Below, in pieces: positions 53,454 to 62,071 of a stretch of DNA of 64,000 bases (the first letter of the stretch is position 1; each line of letters opens with the position of its first letter). A program made the translations under genes and the position numbers. This DNA comes from Desulfitobacterium_A sp034927245. Lineage in GTDB: Bacteria > Bacillota > Desulfitobacteriia > Desulfitobacteriales > Desulfitobacteriaceae. Under the pieces are notes generated by a model. The model was given only the letters and a program-made list of their open reading frames with translations. It searched no databases and had not been told where the DNA came from. The stretch covers positions 1-64,000 of the forward strand of contig NZ_JAYFQK010000007.1 in NCBI RefSeq assembly GCF_034927245.1, written 5' to 3'.

Positions 53454-54830
53454 TTAAAGTTGTCTTGGCCCACAGTCCTGCCGTTTAAGCAATTTTCCCG
53501 TACCTGGTGCAGCCGTAATTTTACCATCATCAAACACGACCTTACCGCGAACAAGGGTCTTTTCGATACTGCCTTTCCCTTTTAGACCGACAAAGGCGGA
53601 TATTTTATTGACATAGAATAGGGATTCCGGAGTGATCTCCCACTCTTTCTCGGGGTCTAAGATCACAATATCCGCATCATAGCCGGGAGCGAGCACTCCT
53701 TTGCGCGGGAATAAATTAAAGGCTTGAGCCGGTCCATATGACAGCACCTGAGCAAGAAGTTTAGGGCTTAATTTTCTTTGATTCACCGCGGCATCAAACA
53801 TAACCTGGAAGGTGGACTGAATCCCGCTGAGCCCTCCCCAGGATTTCCAGATATCGCCCGAATCTACAGCCTTCTCCTCAAGAGTGCAGGGTGAATGGTC
53901 GGAGGCTACGCAGCTTAAAGTTCCATCTAAGACATATTCCCAAAGGGCTTCTTGGTCCTCTTGTCTCCTTAGAGGCGGCGCACACTTAAAAATAGGACCG
54001 TTGTTGAGGAAATCGTCCTCATTAAAAACGAGGTAATGTGAACAGGTTTCCCCTGAGATCTTTACCCCTTCCGCTTTAGCTTCACGGATAAGTTGAGCTA
54101 CTTCCGGATGGCTGACATGGCAAATATGCACCCGTGCACCGGTTTCTTTTGCCAAGCAAATAACGTTTTCCACAGAAATCATTTCCGCACTGACCGGTCG
54201 CGCATCAAGGAAATCTCGAATCGTACGGCGGTTCTCCTGAATCGCCTTATTTTCTTCATATTTAATAATCGAATAATCTTCACAATGGAAGCCGAACACG
54301 ATATCGCGGGGAACAACCTCCCGCATCGCATGCCGCATAATACCTGAGGTTACGCTGGTATAATCCGGGGAACAGGGTCCGATAAAAGCCTTATAACCCA
54401 CCGCTCCGGCTTCATACAAACCCACAAGCTCCTTAACATTATTATCAATGAGTCCGCCCCAAAATGCATAATCGACAATTCCTTTATCCTTGAGCAGTTC
54501 TTCTTTGCGATTAAAAAGGGCAGCCGTTGTCAGTGCCGGCTCATTTTGCATGGGCATATCGATGAAAGTTGTAATACCGCCGGCTGCCGCAGCCTGTGTG
54601 CCGTGAACATAATCTTCGCGCCAATTGTAGCCGGGATCATTTAAATGGGCATGGGTATCGATTCCACCGGGGAAAACGTATTTACCTTGAGCATCAATGA
54701 CTTCCTTGCCCTCAATCTCTGTTTCCGCGGAAGTGATCGCTGCTATCTTACCATTCTGAATCGCGATATTTCCGGCAGAAACATTTTCATGGGTAACTAT
54801 CAGTCCGTTACGAATGACCAAATCATACAT
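53454..54830 (-). CDS. allB: Allantoinase (second copy)
   Basis: 458-residue cyclic amidohydrolase with DTHAHLNDPGYNWRE, the lysine in GYKAFIGPCSPDY, FGFHCED, VHICHVSH and ASDHSPCTLEEK. Related to but clearly different from the copy at 45.7 kb. The DPG-x-x-W pattern supports allantoinase. ATG 54830 with GGGAGG upstream is chosen over the longer frame. It lies downstream of allE on the same strand with a MITE-like element between them. Confidence 0.9.
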   Translation of the reverse strand: MYDLVIRNGLIVTHENVSAGNIAIQNGKIAAITSAETEIEGKEVIDAQGKYVFPGGIDTHAHLNDPGYNWREDYVHGTQAAAAGGITTFIDMPMQNEPALTTAALFNRKEELLKDKGIVDYAFWGGLIDNNVKELVGLYEAGAVGYKAFIGPCSPDYTSVTSGIMRHAMREVVPRDIVFGFHCEDYSIIKYEENKAIQENRRTIRDFLDARPVSAEMISVENVICLAKETGARVHICHVSHPEVAQLIREAKAEGVKISGETCSHYLVFNEDDFLNNGPIFKCAPPLRRQEDQEALWEYVLDGTLSCVASDHSPCTLEEKAVDSGDIWKSWGGLSGIQSTFQVMFDAAVNQRKLSPKLLAQVLSYGPAQAFNLFPRKGVLAPGYDADIVILDPEKEWEITPESLFYVNKISAFVGLKGKGSIEKTLVRGKVVFDDGKITAAPGTGKLLKRQDCGPRQL

Positions 54831-54977
54831 TTTTGTCCCTCCCAAAAGCCACTAATTTAGATTGATCTGATATGTTTTTAAAGTTGAATTGTTCTGTTAA
54901 TTTAGATTATACCCCTTGCCTTTCCCTTAATCTTTAGCAAATATGGATAAGGATTAACCCCTCAATTTAGAAAAAGG

Positions 54978-55081
54978 CCAGGGTCTGTCGCAAAACCTAT
55001 AGTCGTATAGTTTTGGGTCTTTTACAATAGTCCATGATTATGGGCGCATGAAAAAGGGACTGTTTTGCGACAGCCCCTGTG
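54978..55081. mobile_element. MITE-like element C (interior deleted, inverted)
   Basis: Inverted copy of the element family: ends CAGGGTCTGTCGCAAAAC and, reversed, CAGGGGCTGTCGCAAAAC. Inside, reversed, are ATGGACTATTGTAAAAG and AAAACTATACGACTATAGG. Like element B it has no structured interior. It fills the allE-allB gap. Confidence 0.7.
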
Positions 55082-55096
55082 GTTCACGTTTATCTA

Positions 55097-55861
55097 TTAT
55101 AATGCGACGTCTCGGTTGCAATCCTTAGAGTAAATATAGGTAAAGTTTGTTCTTCCCACACCATAGGCAGCTTGCGCTACATAGGGGCCGAACCAGACAA
55201 AATCGTCTTTTTTAATCATGGACCAGTTATCATCTAAGAGATAACAGCCTTCGCCTTCTAAAATGTAAGCGCCATGCTCTTGGACATGCGTTTCCACGAA
55301 GGGATGACATCCGCCGGGGGCAAATGAAAGGATATGCATATTCATGTCAAAATTGACATCCACCGGCAGCAGATCCTTAACAAAGACATTTTCCATATCA
55401 TCATAAATTTTGTATTCAATATCATTGGTATTTCCATAATAGACATAGGGCTGCATTCCCTCGCAGGGAACGTAGACTTGTTTGTATAAAAGAACCTTCA
55501 TCGGCTTATCAGAGGTGTTTTTGAATTCCAGACCGACACCGGCAGGGGCATAGATATAGGCGCCGTCTGTTACCTTATAATCTTTTCCGGCAACGGTGTA
55601 AACTCCTTCCCCTTCGATACAGTAAATAAAGGTTTCAATATTGGGCTGGTTGCCAAAAACCTTTGTTGTTCCGCCGTTCTTTTCGGCAGTAATGACATAC
55701 TGAACAAAACTTGCTCCCATCTTCGGTGAAGCGACAATACTGATCCTGCACCCTTCAATCCCGGGAACAACATTGTTCACCAGACCTGTTTCCGGCAAAA
55801 CTGCATAATTGCCATGCTTCACTACTGCCCTTGTTGATAAGATGTCACTTGGATAACCCAT
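55097..55861 (-). CDS. allE: (S)-ureidoglycine aminohydrolase AllE
   Basis: 254-residue bicupin that converts (S)-ureidoglycine to (S)-ureidoglycolate with release of ammonia, the step after AllC. The Mn-binding C-terminal cupin shows HPFVETHVQEHGAYILEGEG; the N-terminal half has SFVQYVITAEKNGG and PNIETFIYCIEGEG. An ATG at 55882 lacks a ribosome site; AAAGGGTGGG precedes the ATG at 55861, which is preferred. It follows a cupin gene on the same strand. Confidence 0.93.
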   Translation of the reverse strand: MGYPSDILSTRAVVKHGNYAVLPETGLVNNVVPGIEGCRISIVASPKMGASFVQYVITAEKNGGTTKVFGNQPNIETFIYCIEGEGVYTVAGKDYKVTDGAYIYAPAGVGLEFKNTSDKPMKVLLYKQVYVPCEGMQPYVYYGNTNDIEYKIYDDMENVFVKDLLPVDVNFDMNMHILSFAPGGCHPFVETHVQEHGAYILEGEGCYLLDDNWSMIKKDDFVWFGPYVAQAAYGVGRTNFTYIYSKDCNRDVAL

Positions 55862-55890
55862 TAAACCCACCCTTTCATTCATTATCGTTA

Positions 55891-56253
55891 TTATTGTTGT
55901 TTTTGTTGGGTATAGAGGATCACTGCTATATATTCCAGATCACAGTCTCCAATATTTTCGATCGCGTGGTAATCTCCGTCTTTGCATCCGGTCATATCGC
56001 CGGGGCCTAAAATCTGCTCATTGCCGTTATCATTGACGCGCGCTTTGCCCTTTAAGATGTAATAGGTTTCAAAATCGCCGTCATGACGGTGCTTACCAAT
56101 GGATCCGCCCACAGGAATGATGCTGACACCAAAGAGCCTCCCTGTCCCATAGTTATCCTCATTCTCCAGGATATTAATAATCTTTACGGTTTCTTTTCCG
56201 CCTTTTAAGTTGGGGCTGTATTCAACCCTCAACTCATCTGCCCTTTTTATCAT
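55891..56253 (-). CDS. Cupin-domain protein of the ureide cluster
   Basis: 120-residue single cupin with a complete metal site: GKHRHDGDFETYYILKGKA, then MTGCKDGDYHAIENIGD. It starts after GAGGAGG, and is cotranscribed with allE (about 30 bases apart). Its reaction is unknown; a role in ureide handling or as a ligand-binding accessory is positional inference only. Confidence 0.87.
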   Translation of the reverse strand: MIKRADELRVEYSPNLKGGKETVKIINILENEDNYGTGRLFGVSIIPVGGSIGKHRHDGDFETYYILKGKARVNDNGNEQILGPGDMTGCKDGDYHAIENIGDCDLEYIAVILYTQQKQQ

Positions 56254-56291
56254 TGAATCATCCTCCTCTTTGAATCATTCTTATAAACCAT

Positions 56292-56308
56292 ACGTGCGGT
56301 CGACCACT
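56292..56308. promoter_or_regulatory. GntR-type operator candidate
   Basis: GTGCGGTCGACCAC, built around the perfect palindrome GGTCGACC (56298-56305), lies midway between the divergent cupin-allE genes and the GntR-type regulator gene. FCD-type regulators often bind GGTC-like palindromes. Confidence 0.5.
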
Positions 56309-56381
56309 TTATTTGCAACTTCATTTTAACTCATGTATATTTATATTGCAATCTATTAATTTGCAATCAGAAAGGCATGAT

Positions 56382-57398
56382 ATGACTATGGAAAAGCTCT
56401 ATTCCTCATATATTCCCGAAAATTTGCTGTTATTGAGACGCATCCTAATGCTATCCCAAACGGAATTTATCAATAAATATCTGACCGATGAACTCAATCA
56501 ACCTCTGCTCAGCATTTCCAAACTATCCACTCTGGAAAAAAAGGAATGCAATGACAGCGAGTATTATGCGTCAGTGATTGCTCAGAAATTTGCCGTCGAC
56601 GCAAAACTGTTTCAGCTTCCACCCGACGATTTTGCGAAGAATATTGATCTATTCATCCATCACCAAAATACATCTCAGAATAATACCTTAAAAGATATAG
56701 CTCCTCTTGTCAAAAAAACAAGCCAGGTAGAGATACTCGTCAATATCATCAGTGACTACCTGGTTGACCGGATCATCACAGGTGAATTGAAGCCCGGTGA
56801 TAAAATTCCCTCAGACCGGGATCTTTCCGCCTTGTTTAACGTCGGCCGCACCTCCATCCGCGAAGCTTTAAAGGTATTAAGCGTCCTAGGGCTGATCAAT
56901 ATTCTTCCCGGACAAGGCACGTTTATTGCATCGCAAAGTTCTGAGTTTTTCCTGACCCCTCTTTCTTGGTCCTTCCTCATCGGCGAAAAGAATTTAGAGC
57001 ATTTAATTTCGGTGCGAAATGTCCTGGAAATCGAATCTGCTCGACTTGCCGCTTTAAACGCTACAAAAGAGGACTTAGAAATTCTTAAGGATATCTTCGA
57101 ACAATCCAAAAAAGCCTATACGCAAAGCAACTATCAGCTTTTTCTTGATTCAGACCTCGATTTCCATCTAACCATCGCTCAGTGCTCCCATAATCCCATT
57201 CTTTATAATTTACTGCTGACCTCCCGCAAACTAATCAAGCACATCAGTCAAAGCGGAATGCTGAATTTAGATGATTTAAGCGCGGTCTATCAAGAGCATA
57301 CACGTATTTATCTGAGTATCACCCAGCAAAACTCCGCTGAAGCAGTCTCATCCATGCGTCATCATTTAGAAAATGCGCATCGCCGATATCATTTGTAA
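56382..57398 (+). CDS. Hybrid XRE-GntR (FadR/FCD) transcriptional regulator
   Basis: 338 residues. The central part is a GntR winged helix (about residues 110-180: GELKPGDKIPSDRDLSALFN, VGRTSIREALKVLSVLGL, GQGTF). The C-terminal FCD ligand domain shows DLDFHLTIAQCSHN and MRHHLENAH. Unusually, about 90 residues precede it and resemble a Cro/C1-type HTH (LLRRILMLSQTEFINKYL). ATG 56382 with GAAAGG. Divergent from cupin-allE-allB, which it probably controls. Confidence 0.87.
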   Translation: MTMEKLYSSYIPENLLLLRRILMLSQTEFINKYLTDELNQPLLSISKLSTLEKKECNDSEYYASVIAQKFAVDAKLFQLPPDDFAKNIDLFIHHQNTSQNNTLKDIAPLVKKTSQVEILVNIISDYLVDRIITGELKPGDKIPSDRDLSALFNVGRTSIREALKVLSVLGLINILPGQGTFIASQSSEFFLTPLSWSFLIGEKNLEHLISVRNVLEIESARLAALNATKEDLEILKDIFEQSKKAYTQSNYQLFLDSDLDFHLTIAQCSHNPILYNLLLTSRKLIKHISQSGMLNLDDLSAVYQEHTRIYLSITQQNSAEAVSSMRHHLENAHRRYHL

Positions 57399-57516
57399 AG
57401 GGATGTAAAGGAAATCGATACTCCGATCGCGAATATAAAAGAATCTTGGCTCTTTACGGCTTCATCAATCGAAACATTATCAATCTCAATCGAACTATAG
57501 CAGCGGGGTGAACTTT

Positions 57517-57849
57517 TTGAAACGCAATGAATCGAAACGCAATGAAAATGTAATTGTCTGGACCTTTTTTTCTATTGCTTTAATCGGAACATATATGTTC
57601 CTCCTCCAGCAGCCAAATGAGGCCCTTTCCTCAAGAGCTTATTTAATCAGTGCTTTTGTCGCTATCAGCCTGACCTTTTTACTCGACCGCTATCTTAAAA
57701 ACCGTAAAGCTAAAGCGGAAAAAGAAGCCGCAGCGAAGAAGTCGCATTCGAAGAAGGATTCGAAAAAATCGGCTTCCGCGAACTCCGGAACAGGTTCCGA
57801 ATCCAAACGAAGTAAAAATGCGAAACGCAAAAAGAAGAATAAGAAGTAA
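57517..57849 (+). CDS. Small membrane protein with Lys/Ser-rich tail
   Basis: About 110 residues: two membrane segments (roughly 14-30 and 40-58), then a highly basic tail of Lys, Ser and Ala. Start uncertain: TTG at 57517 six bases after GGGGTGA, or GTG at 57508. The tail is low in complexity and probably cytoplasmic; it could contact nucleic acid or phospholipid. No family recognised. Confidence 0.6.
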   Translation: MKRNESKRNENVIVWTFFSIALIGTYMFLLQQPNEALSSRAYLISAFVAISLTFLLDRYLKNRKAKAEKEAAAKKSHSKKDSKKSASANSGTGSESKRSKNAKRKKKNKK

Positions 57850-57917
57850 CCCACGAGAACTATAAACATGAGAACCACAACCACGAGAACTATATTAAAC
57901 AAAAACTATATTAACGA

Positions 57918-57964
57918 AAAAAGAGATTTGACTAAGCTTCCTAAAGCGAGTCAAATCTCTTTTT
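57918..57964. terminator. Bidirectional terminator
   Basis: Perfect 16-bp stem AAAAAGAGATTTGACT/AGTCAAATCTCTTTTT between the small membrane protein (+) and the dpp operon (-). Confidence 0.9.
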
Positions 57965-57983
57965 AATTTCTTTTGAATCCCCT

Positions 57984-58030
57984 TAACTTAATCGTTCTTG
58001 AAGATTTTTTCTTAATATATCGTTAGGAAG
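57984..58030 (-). repeat. Amidase 3'-end remnant, direct repeat of 63823-63869
   Basis: On the minus strand it encodes LPNDILRKNLQERLS and a stop, closely matching the last residues of the amidase at 63822 (FPDDILRKELQERLS, stop). The two 47-base segments differ at 8 positions and lie in the same orientation at both ends of the dpp operon. Confidence 0.75.
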
Positions 58031-58037
58031 CCTGACC

Positions 58038-59003
58038 CTAGAACAGATGGCAAGCTACCCAGTGGTCGGGGGCTACTTCTTTTAAGGCCGGTGCATTTGC
58101 TTTGCATTGCTCCATTCGTTTGAAACAGCGCGAGCAGAAACGGCAGCCTGAGGGCGGATCAATCGGACTGGGTACATCACCCTCCAGGATGATCCGCTCC
58201 TTTTTCTTTTCCGGGTTAATGATGGGAATAGCCGAAAGTAAAGCTTGGGTATAGGGATGAAGGGGGTTAGCATAAAGGTCCCTTTTCGCAGCAATTTCTA
58301 CCAGCTTGCCCAGATACATTACACCCACACGATCGCTGATGTGTTTAACAACATTTAAGCCATGGGCGATAAACAAGTAGGTCAAACCAAACTCGTCCTT
58401 TAAATCATCGAGCAGGTTTAAAACCTGAGCTTGAATCGACACATCAAGAGCGGAAACAGGTTCATCACAGACGATAAGCTTAGGCTGCACGGCAAGGGCA
58501 CGGGCAATACCCACACGCTGCCTCTGACCGCCGGAAAACTCATGAGGATAGCGGTTACGTTGATGCTGCGCCAAACCAACGCAATTCAACAGATAGATAA
58601 CCCGCTCTTCCACTTTATCCCTCGGCAGAAGATTATTGATCAAGATCGGCTCAGCAATAATGTCGCCAATCGTCATTCTCGGGTTTAAAGAAGCATAAGG
58701 GTCCTGAAAAATCATCTGAATATCCTTGCAATACGCGCGGCGCTGCTTTTCCTTAAGCCCCGTTATTTCCAGTCCCTCGAAGAAGATCTTGCCGTGGGTC
58801 GGCTGGTAAAGATTAACCAAGATTTTACCGAAGGTGGTTTTACCGCAACCGGACTCACCCACAAGACCAAAAGCCTCTCCTTTATTAATGGTTAAGGAAA
58901 CATCATCGACTGCCTTTAAAAAGGAAACCGGCTTGCCGAGCATATTCGTTTCAACGGTGAAATATTTGGAAAGGTTTTGAATGTCCATCAATACTTCGCT
59001 CAT
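58038..59003 (-). CDS. dppF: Dipeptide/oligopeptide ABC importer ATPase (DppF-like)
   Basis: 321-residue ATPase: Walker A GESGCGKTT, Q-loop FQDPYASLNPRMT, signature SGGQRQRVGIARAL, Walker B LIVCDEPVSALD, and the C-terminal oligopeptide-type extension (GDVPSPIDPPSGCRFCSRC) with Cys residues that can hold an Fe-S cluster. Start overlaps the dppD stop by four bases. Last gene of the operon; its end adjoins the amidase remnant. Confidence 0.93.
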   Translation of the reverse strand: MSEVLMDIQNLSKYFTVETNMLGKPVSFLKAVDDVSLTINKGEAFGLVGESGCGKTTFGKILVNLYQPTHGKIFFEGLEITGLKEKQRRAYCKDIQMIFQDPYASLNPRMTIGDIIAEPILINNLLPRDKVEERVIYLLNCVGLAQHQRNRYPHEFSGGQRQRVGIARALAVQPKLIVCDEPVSALDVSIQAQVLNLLDDLKDEFGLTYLFIAHGLNVVKHISDRVGVMYLGKLVEIAAKRDLYANPLHPYTQALLSAIPIINPEKKKERIILEGDVPSPIDPPSGCRFCSRCFKRMEQCKANAPALKEVAPDHWVACHLF

Positions 59004-59986
59004 TTTGCCTTCAATTCCCCTTTCTTGACATCATCATATAAAAAGCAGCGAACCTTATGACCGCAGATCTCCTTAAGCTCCGGTGTTTCTTTCGTGCAGC
59101 GATCCATACAGCGGTCACAGCGATCGGAAAAAGAACACCCCGGCGGCATATTCAAGGGGTTCGGTACCATGCCTTTAATCATATATAACCGTTCGTCTTT
59201 ATCATTATCGATTTGAGGAATTGACTTTAACAACCCAACTGTGTAGGGATGCAAGGGATTTTTGAACAAGCTCTTGACATCTGCTTCCTCAACAATTTTA
59301 CCGCAGTACATTACGATAACACGGTCCGCAGCCTCGGAAACAACACCCAGATCGTGAGTGATGAGCAAAACAGCCATGTTGAACTTTTCTCTCATATGAT
59401 AAAGCAGATCGAGAATCTGCGCCTGGATCGTCACATCAAGGGCTGTTGTCGGTTCATCGGCAATCAATAATTCTGGATCACAGGAAAGAGCCATAGCAAT
59501 CATAACCCGCTGGCGCATGCCGCCGCTCATCTGATGAGGATAGTCATTGGCACGCTCGGCAGGAGAAGGTATGCCTACCGTTTCCAGCATCTTGACGGTG
59601 CGCTCCAAGGCCTCTTTTTTAGATATCGTCATATGGGTTAGGATGTTTTCCATGATCTGATCCTTAATACGGTATACCGGATCAAGAGACGTCATCGGCT
59701 CCTGAAAAATCATGGAAATCATATTTCCCCTGATTTCCTGCAGTTCTTTTTGGCTCATTTTATTCAAATCCTGGGATTTAAATAAAATCTCTCCCCCGGC
59801 AATCCTCCCCGGACTCTGCAGCAGCCCCATAATGGAAAGAGAAGTCACGCTTTTTCCCGAGCCGGATTCGCCGACAATCGCCAGAATTTCACCTTTATCG
59901 ATGGCGAAGCTAACATCATCGACCGCTTTAACTGTACCATGTTTCAGTTTAAATTCCGTTTGTAAGTTCTTCACTTCCAACAACAT
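59000..59986 (-). CDS. dppD: Dipeptide/oligopeptide ABC importer ATPase (DppD-like)
   Basis: 328 residues: GESGSGKSVTSLSIMGLL, MIFQEPMTSLDPV, SGGMRQRVMIAMAL, LLIADEPTTALD and the C-terminal GMVPNPLNMPPGCSFSDRC. A GTG at 59998 is too near AGGAGG; the ATG at 59986 has workable spacing. Pairs with DppF as the ATPase heterodimer. Confidence 0.93.
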   Translation of the reverse strand: MLLEVKNLQTEFKLKHGTVKAVDDVSFAIDKGEILAIVGESGSGKSVTSLSIMGLLQSPGRIAGGEILFKSQDLNKMSQKELQEIRGNMISMIFQEPMTSLDPVYRIKDQIMENILTHMTISKKEALERTVKMLETVGIPSPAERANDYPHQMSGGMRQRVMIAMALSCDPELLIADEPTTALDVTIQAQILDLLYHMREKFNMAVLLITHDLGVVSEAADRVIVMYCGKIVEEADVKSLFKNPLHPYTVGLLKSIPQIDNDKDERLYMIKGMVPNPLNMPPGCSFSDRCDRCMDRCTKETPELKEICGHKVRCFLYDDVKKGELKAK

Positions 59987-60001
59987 CTTGTTCACCACCT
60001 C

Positions 60002-60934
60002 CTATTTTACCCTAGATTTCGGATCAAACGCATCTCGGAGCCCGTCACCAAGCAGATTAAACGCCAAAACCGTAATGGTGATCGCAATGCCGGGAAAAAT
60101 CAAGGTGTAGGAAGCCGTGAAAATAAACCCTCTTGCACGCCCCAGCATATCACCCCATTCGGCAAAGGGCGGCTGAACACCCAAACCTAAGAAACCCAGG
60201 GCTGCAGTATCGAGCACAGCCGTTGATATACCCAGCGTAGCCCGAACAACAATTTGGGAAACAACATTAGGTAAAATATGCCGGAAAATAATCCGGCGGT
60301 CAGAATTCCCGATAACCTTAGCCGCCTGAACATAATCATTTTCTTTAACAGACAGAATACTGCCCCGTACGATACGGGCATACTCCGGAATGGACACAAT
60401 CCCAATAGCGATAATGGCTTTGTCCAAACCTTTGCCCAGCGCTGCCATAAAGGCAATTGCCAGCAAAATAGAGGGAATAGCCAGCATCATATCCATGATC
60501 CGCATGATGATCATATCCGTTTTACCGCCGCGATACCCCGCGATGGCCCCTAACACAACACCAACGGAAAGCGAGATTGATACCGCAGCAAGGCCCACAA
60601 ACAACGAAATCTTTGTTCCGTCAAGAACCCGGCTGAACATATCCCTGCCCAGCTGGTCTGTTCCAAACCAGTGTTCCGCGTTTGGAGGAATGAAGCTTTG
60701 CGTCATATTTGAATAATTCGGGTCGTAGGGCAAGATCTGTTTTCCCAGTAGCTCGCTCACCCAGACTAATACTGCTATCAGCACAAGAATACCTATGATG
60801 ACCAGACCAACGACAGCCGCCTTATTCAGCCTCAGTGTTTCCCACATCACTTTCAGCTGGGATTCCGGTTTTTCCACGTATTCGGCAGCCTGTACCTGAT
60901 TTCCATCTGTTGTTGCTAAATTATTTTTCTTCAT
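60002..60934 (-). CDS. dppC: Dipeptide ABC importer permease (DppC-like)
   Basis: 310-residue permease with an N-terminal cytoplasmic extension, about six membrane segments and the EAA-loop region (YVQAAKVIGNSDRRIIFRHI). The OppC-type N-terminal domain is seen in HWFGTDQLGRDMFSRVL. AGGAGG start site. Confidence 0.93.
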   Translation of the reverse strand: MKKNNLATTDGNQVQAAEYVEKPESQLKVMWETLRLNKAAVVGLVIIGILVLIAVLVWVSELLGKQILPYDPNYSNMTQSFIPPNAEHWFGTDQLGRDMFSRVLDGTKISLFVGLAAVSISLSVGVVLGAIAGYRGGKTDMIIMRIMDMMLAIPSILLAIAFMAALGKGLDKAIIAIGIVSIPEYARIVRGSILSVKENDYVQAAKVIGNSDRRIIFRHILPNVVSQIVVRATLGISTAVLDTAALGFLGLGVQPPFAEWGDMLGRARGFIFTASYTLIFPGIAITITVLAFNLLGDGLRDAFDPKSRVK

Positions 60935-60948
60935 ACAAGCTACACCTC

Positions 60949-61956
60949 CTACTTACCATATTTAATACGTGGATCGAGGAACGCATAGATTAAGTCGACC
61001 ACTAAATTAATCAAGACAAAAACCGTGGCAACCAGTAAAATAACCCCTTGGACAACCGGGAAATCGGACTTGAGAATACATTGCACCGTATACGCGCCAA
61101 TCCCCGGCCAGGAGAACACCGTCTCTGTCAGAACGGCACCGCCGAGCAGGCTTCCCAACTGCAGACCGATAACCGTCACGATAGGAATCATGCCATTACG
61201 AAAAGCATGCCTGCGAATGACTTTGCCCTCAGAAATCCCCTTCGCCCTCGCCGTACGAATGTAATCCTGCTGCAGAGTGTCGAGCATACTTGAACGCGTC
61301 ATTCGGGCAATAATAGCCATAGAATACATGGCCAAAGCAACAGAAGGCAGCAGTAAATGCTTCAAAGCATCAACAAAGGCATTCATATCTCCTGTGACCA
61401 AGCTGTCAATCAAGTAAAAACCCGTAACCGCTGCCGGCTGGAGCATCGGATCGATTCTACCGCTTGAAGGAAGCAGATGCAATGTTCCCGAAAAAAGAAT
61501 AATTAACAAAATTCCAAGCCAAAAGATAGGCATTGAAACTCCGATCAAGGCAAGAAACATACCTGCATTATCAAAAATGGTGTTCTTTTTAACCGCGGAA
61601 ATAACACCGATAATCACACCAAAAACTGCGGCGATAATTATTGCACACAGAGCAAGCTCAATCGTCGCCGGGAACCGAGCCATAATCTCATTAGTAACGG
61701 GGGTCTTTGTAAAGTAGGATGTTCCTAAATCACCGGTTACTGCCCCTGTAATAAAATGAATATATTGCATATAAATCGGGTCATTAAGTCCGTTTGCCTC
61801 CCGCCACGCCTCAGTAGCTTCTACCGTTGCATGCTGGCCTAAAACAATCGGTGCGGGGTCCGGAGAAAATACGTGCATAATGAGAAAGACAATGATGGAA
61901 ACTCCAATCAGAACGGGAATTAACATCAAAATCCGTTTAATGATGTATTTTAGCAT
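60949..61956 (-). CDS. dppB: Dipeptide ABC importer permease (DppB-like)
   Basis: 335 residues, about six membrane segments, with the typical LIPVLIGVSIIVFLIMH start, DLGTSYFTKTPV and the EAA-type loop DYIRTARAKGISEGKVIRRH. ATG 61956 lies eight bases after AAAGG. It is preceded by a hairpin that separates it from dppA. Confidence 0.93.
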   Translation of the reverse strand: MLKYIIKRILMLIPVLIGVSIIVFLIMHVFSPDPAPIVLGQHATVEATEAWREANGLNDPIYMQYIHFITGAVTGDLGTSYFTKTPVTNEIMARFPATIELALCAIIIAAVFGVIIGVISAVKKNTIFDNAGMFLALIGVSMPIFWLGILLIILFSGTLHLLPSSGRIDPMLQPAAVTGFYLIDSLVTGDMNAFVDALKHLLLPSVALAMYSMAIIARMTRSSMLDTLQQDYIRTARAKGISEGKVIRRHAFRNGMIPIVTVIGLQLGSLLGGAVLTETVFSWPGIGAYTVQCILKSDFPVVQGVILLVATVFVLINLVVDLIYAFLDPRIKYGK

Positions 61957-62010
61957 GAGCAACACCTTTCAGATCGTGTACAAGTGACTTACTGCGGGAT
62001 ACAAAGCAAA

Positions 62011-62043
62011 ACCGGGAACCGGATTAAAAATCCGGTTCTCGGT
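62011..62043 (-). terminator. Hairpin between dppA and dppB
   Basis: 15-bp stem ACCGAGAACCGGATT/AATCCGGTTCCCGGT, with one wobble pair, then TTTTGCTTTG on the minus strand. Likely partial terminator that raises binding protein over permease. Confidence 0.75.
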
Positions 62044-62071
62044 AAACTGCAAACAATATTCAGGTCAATCG

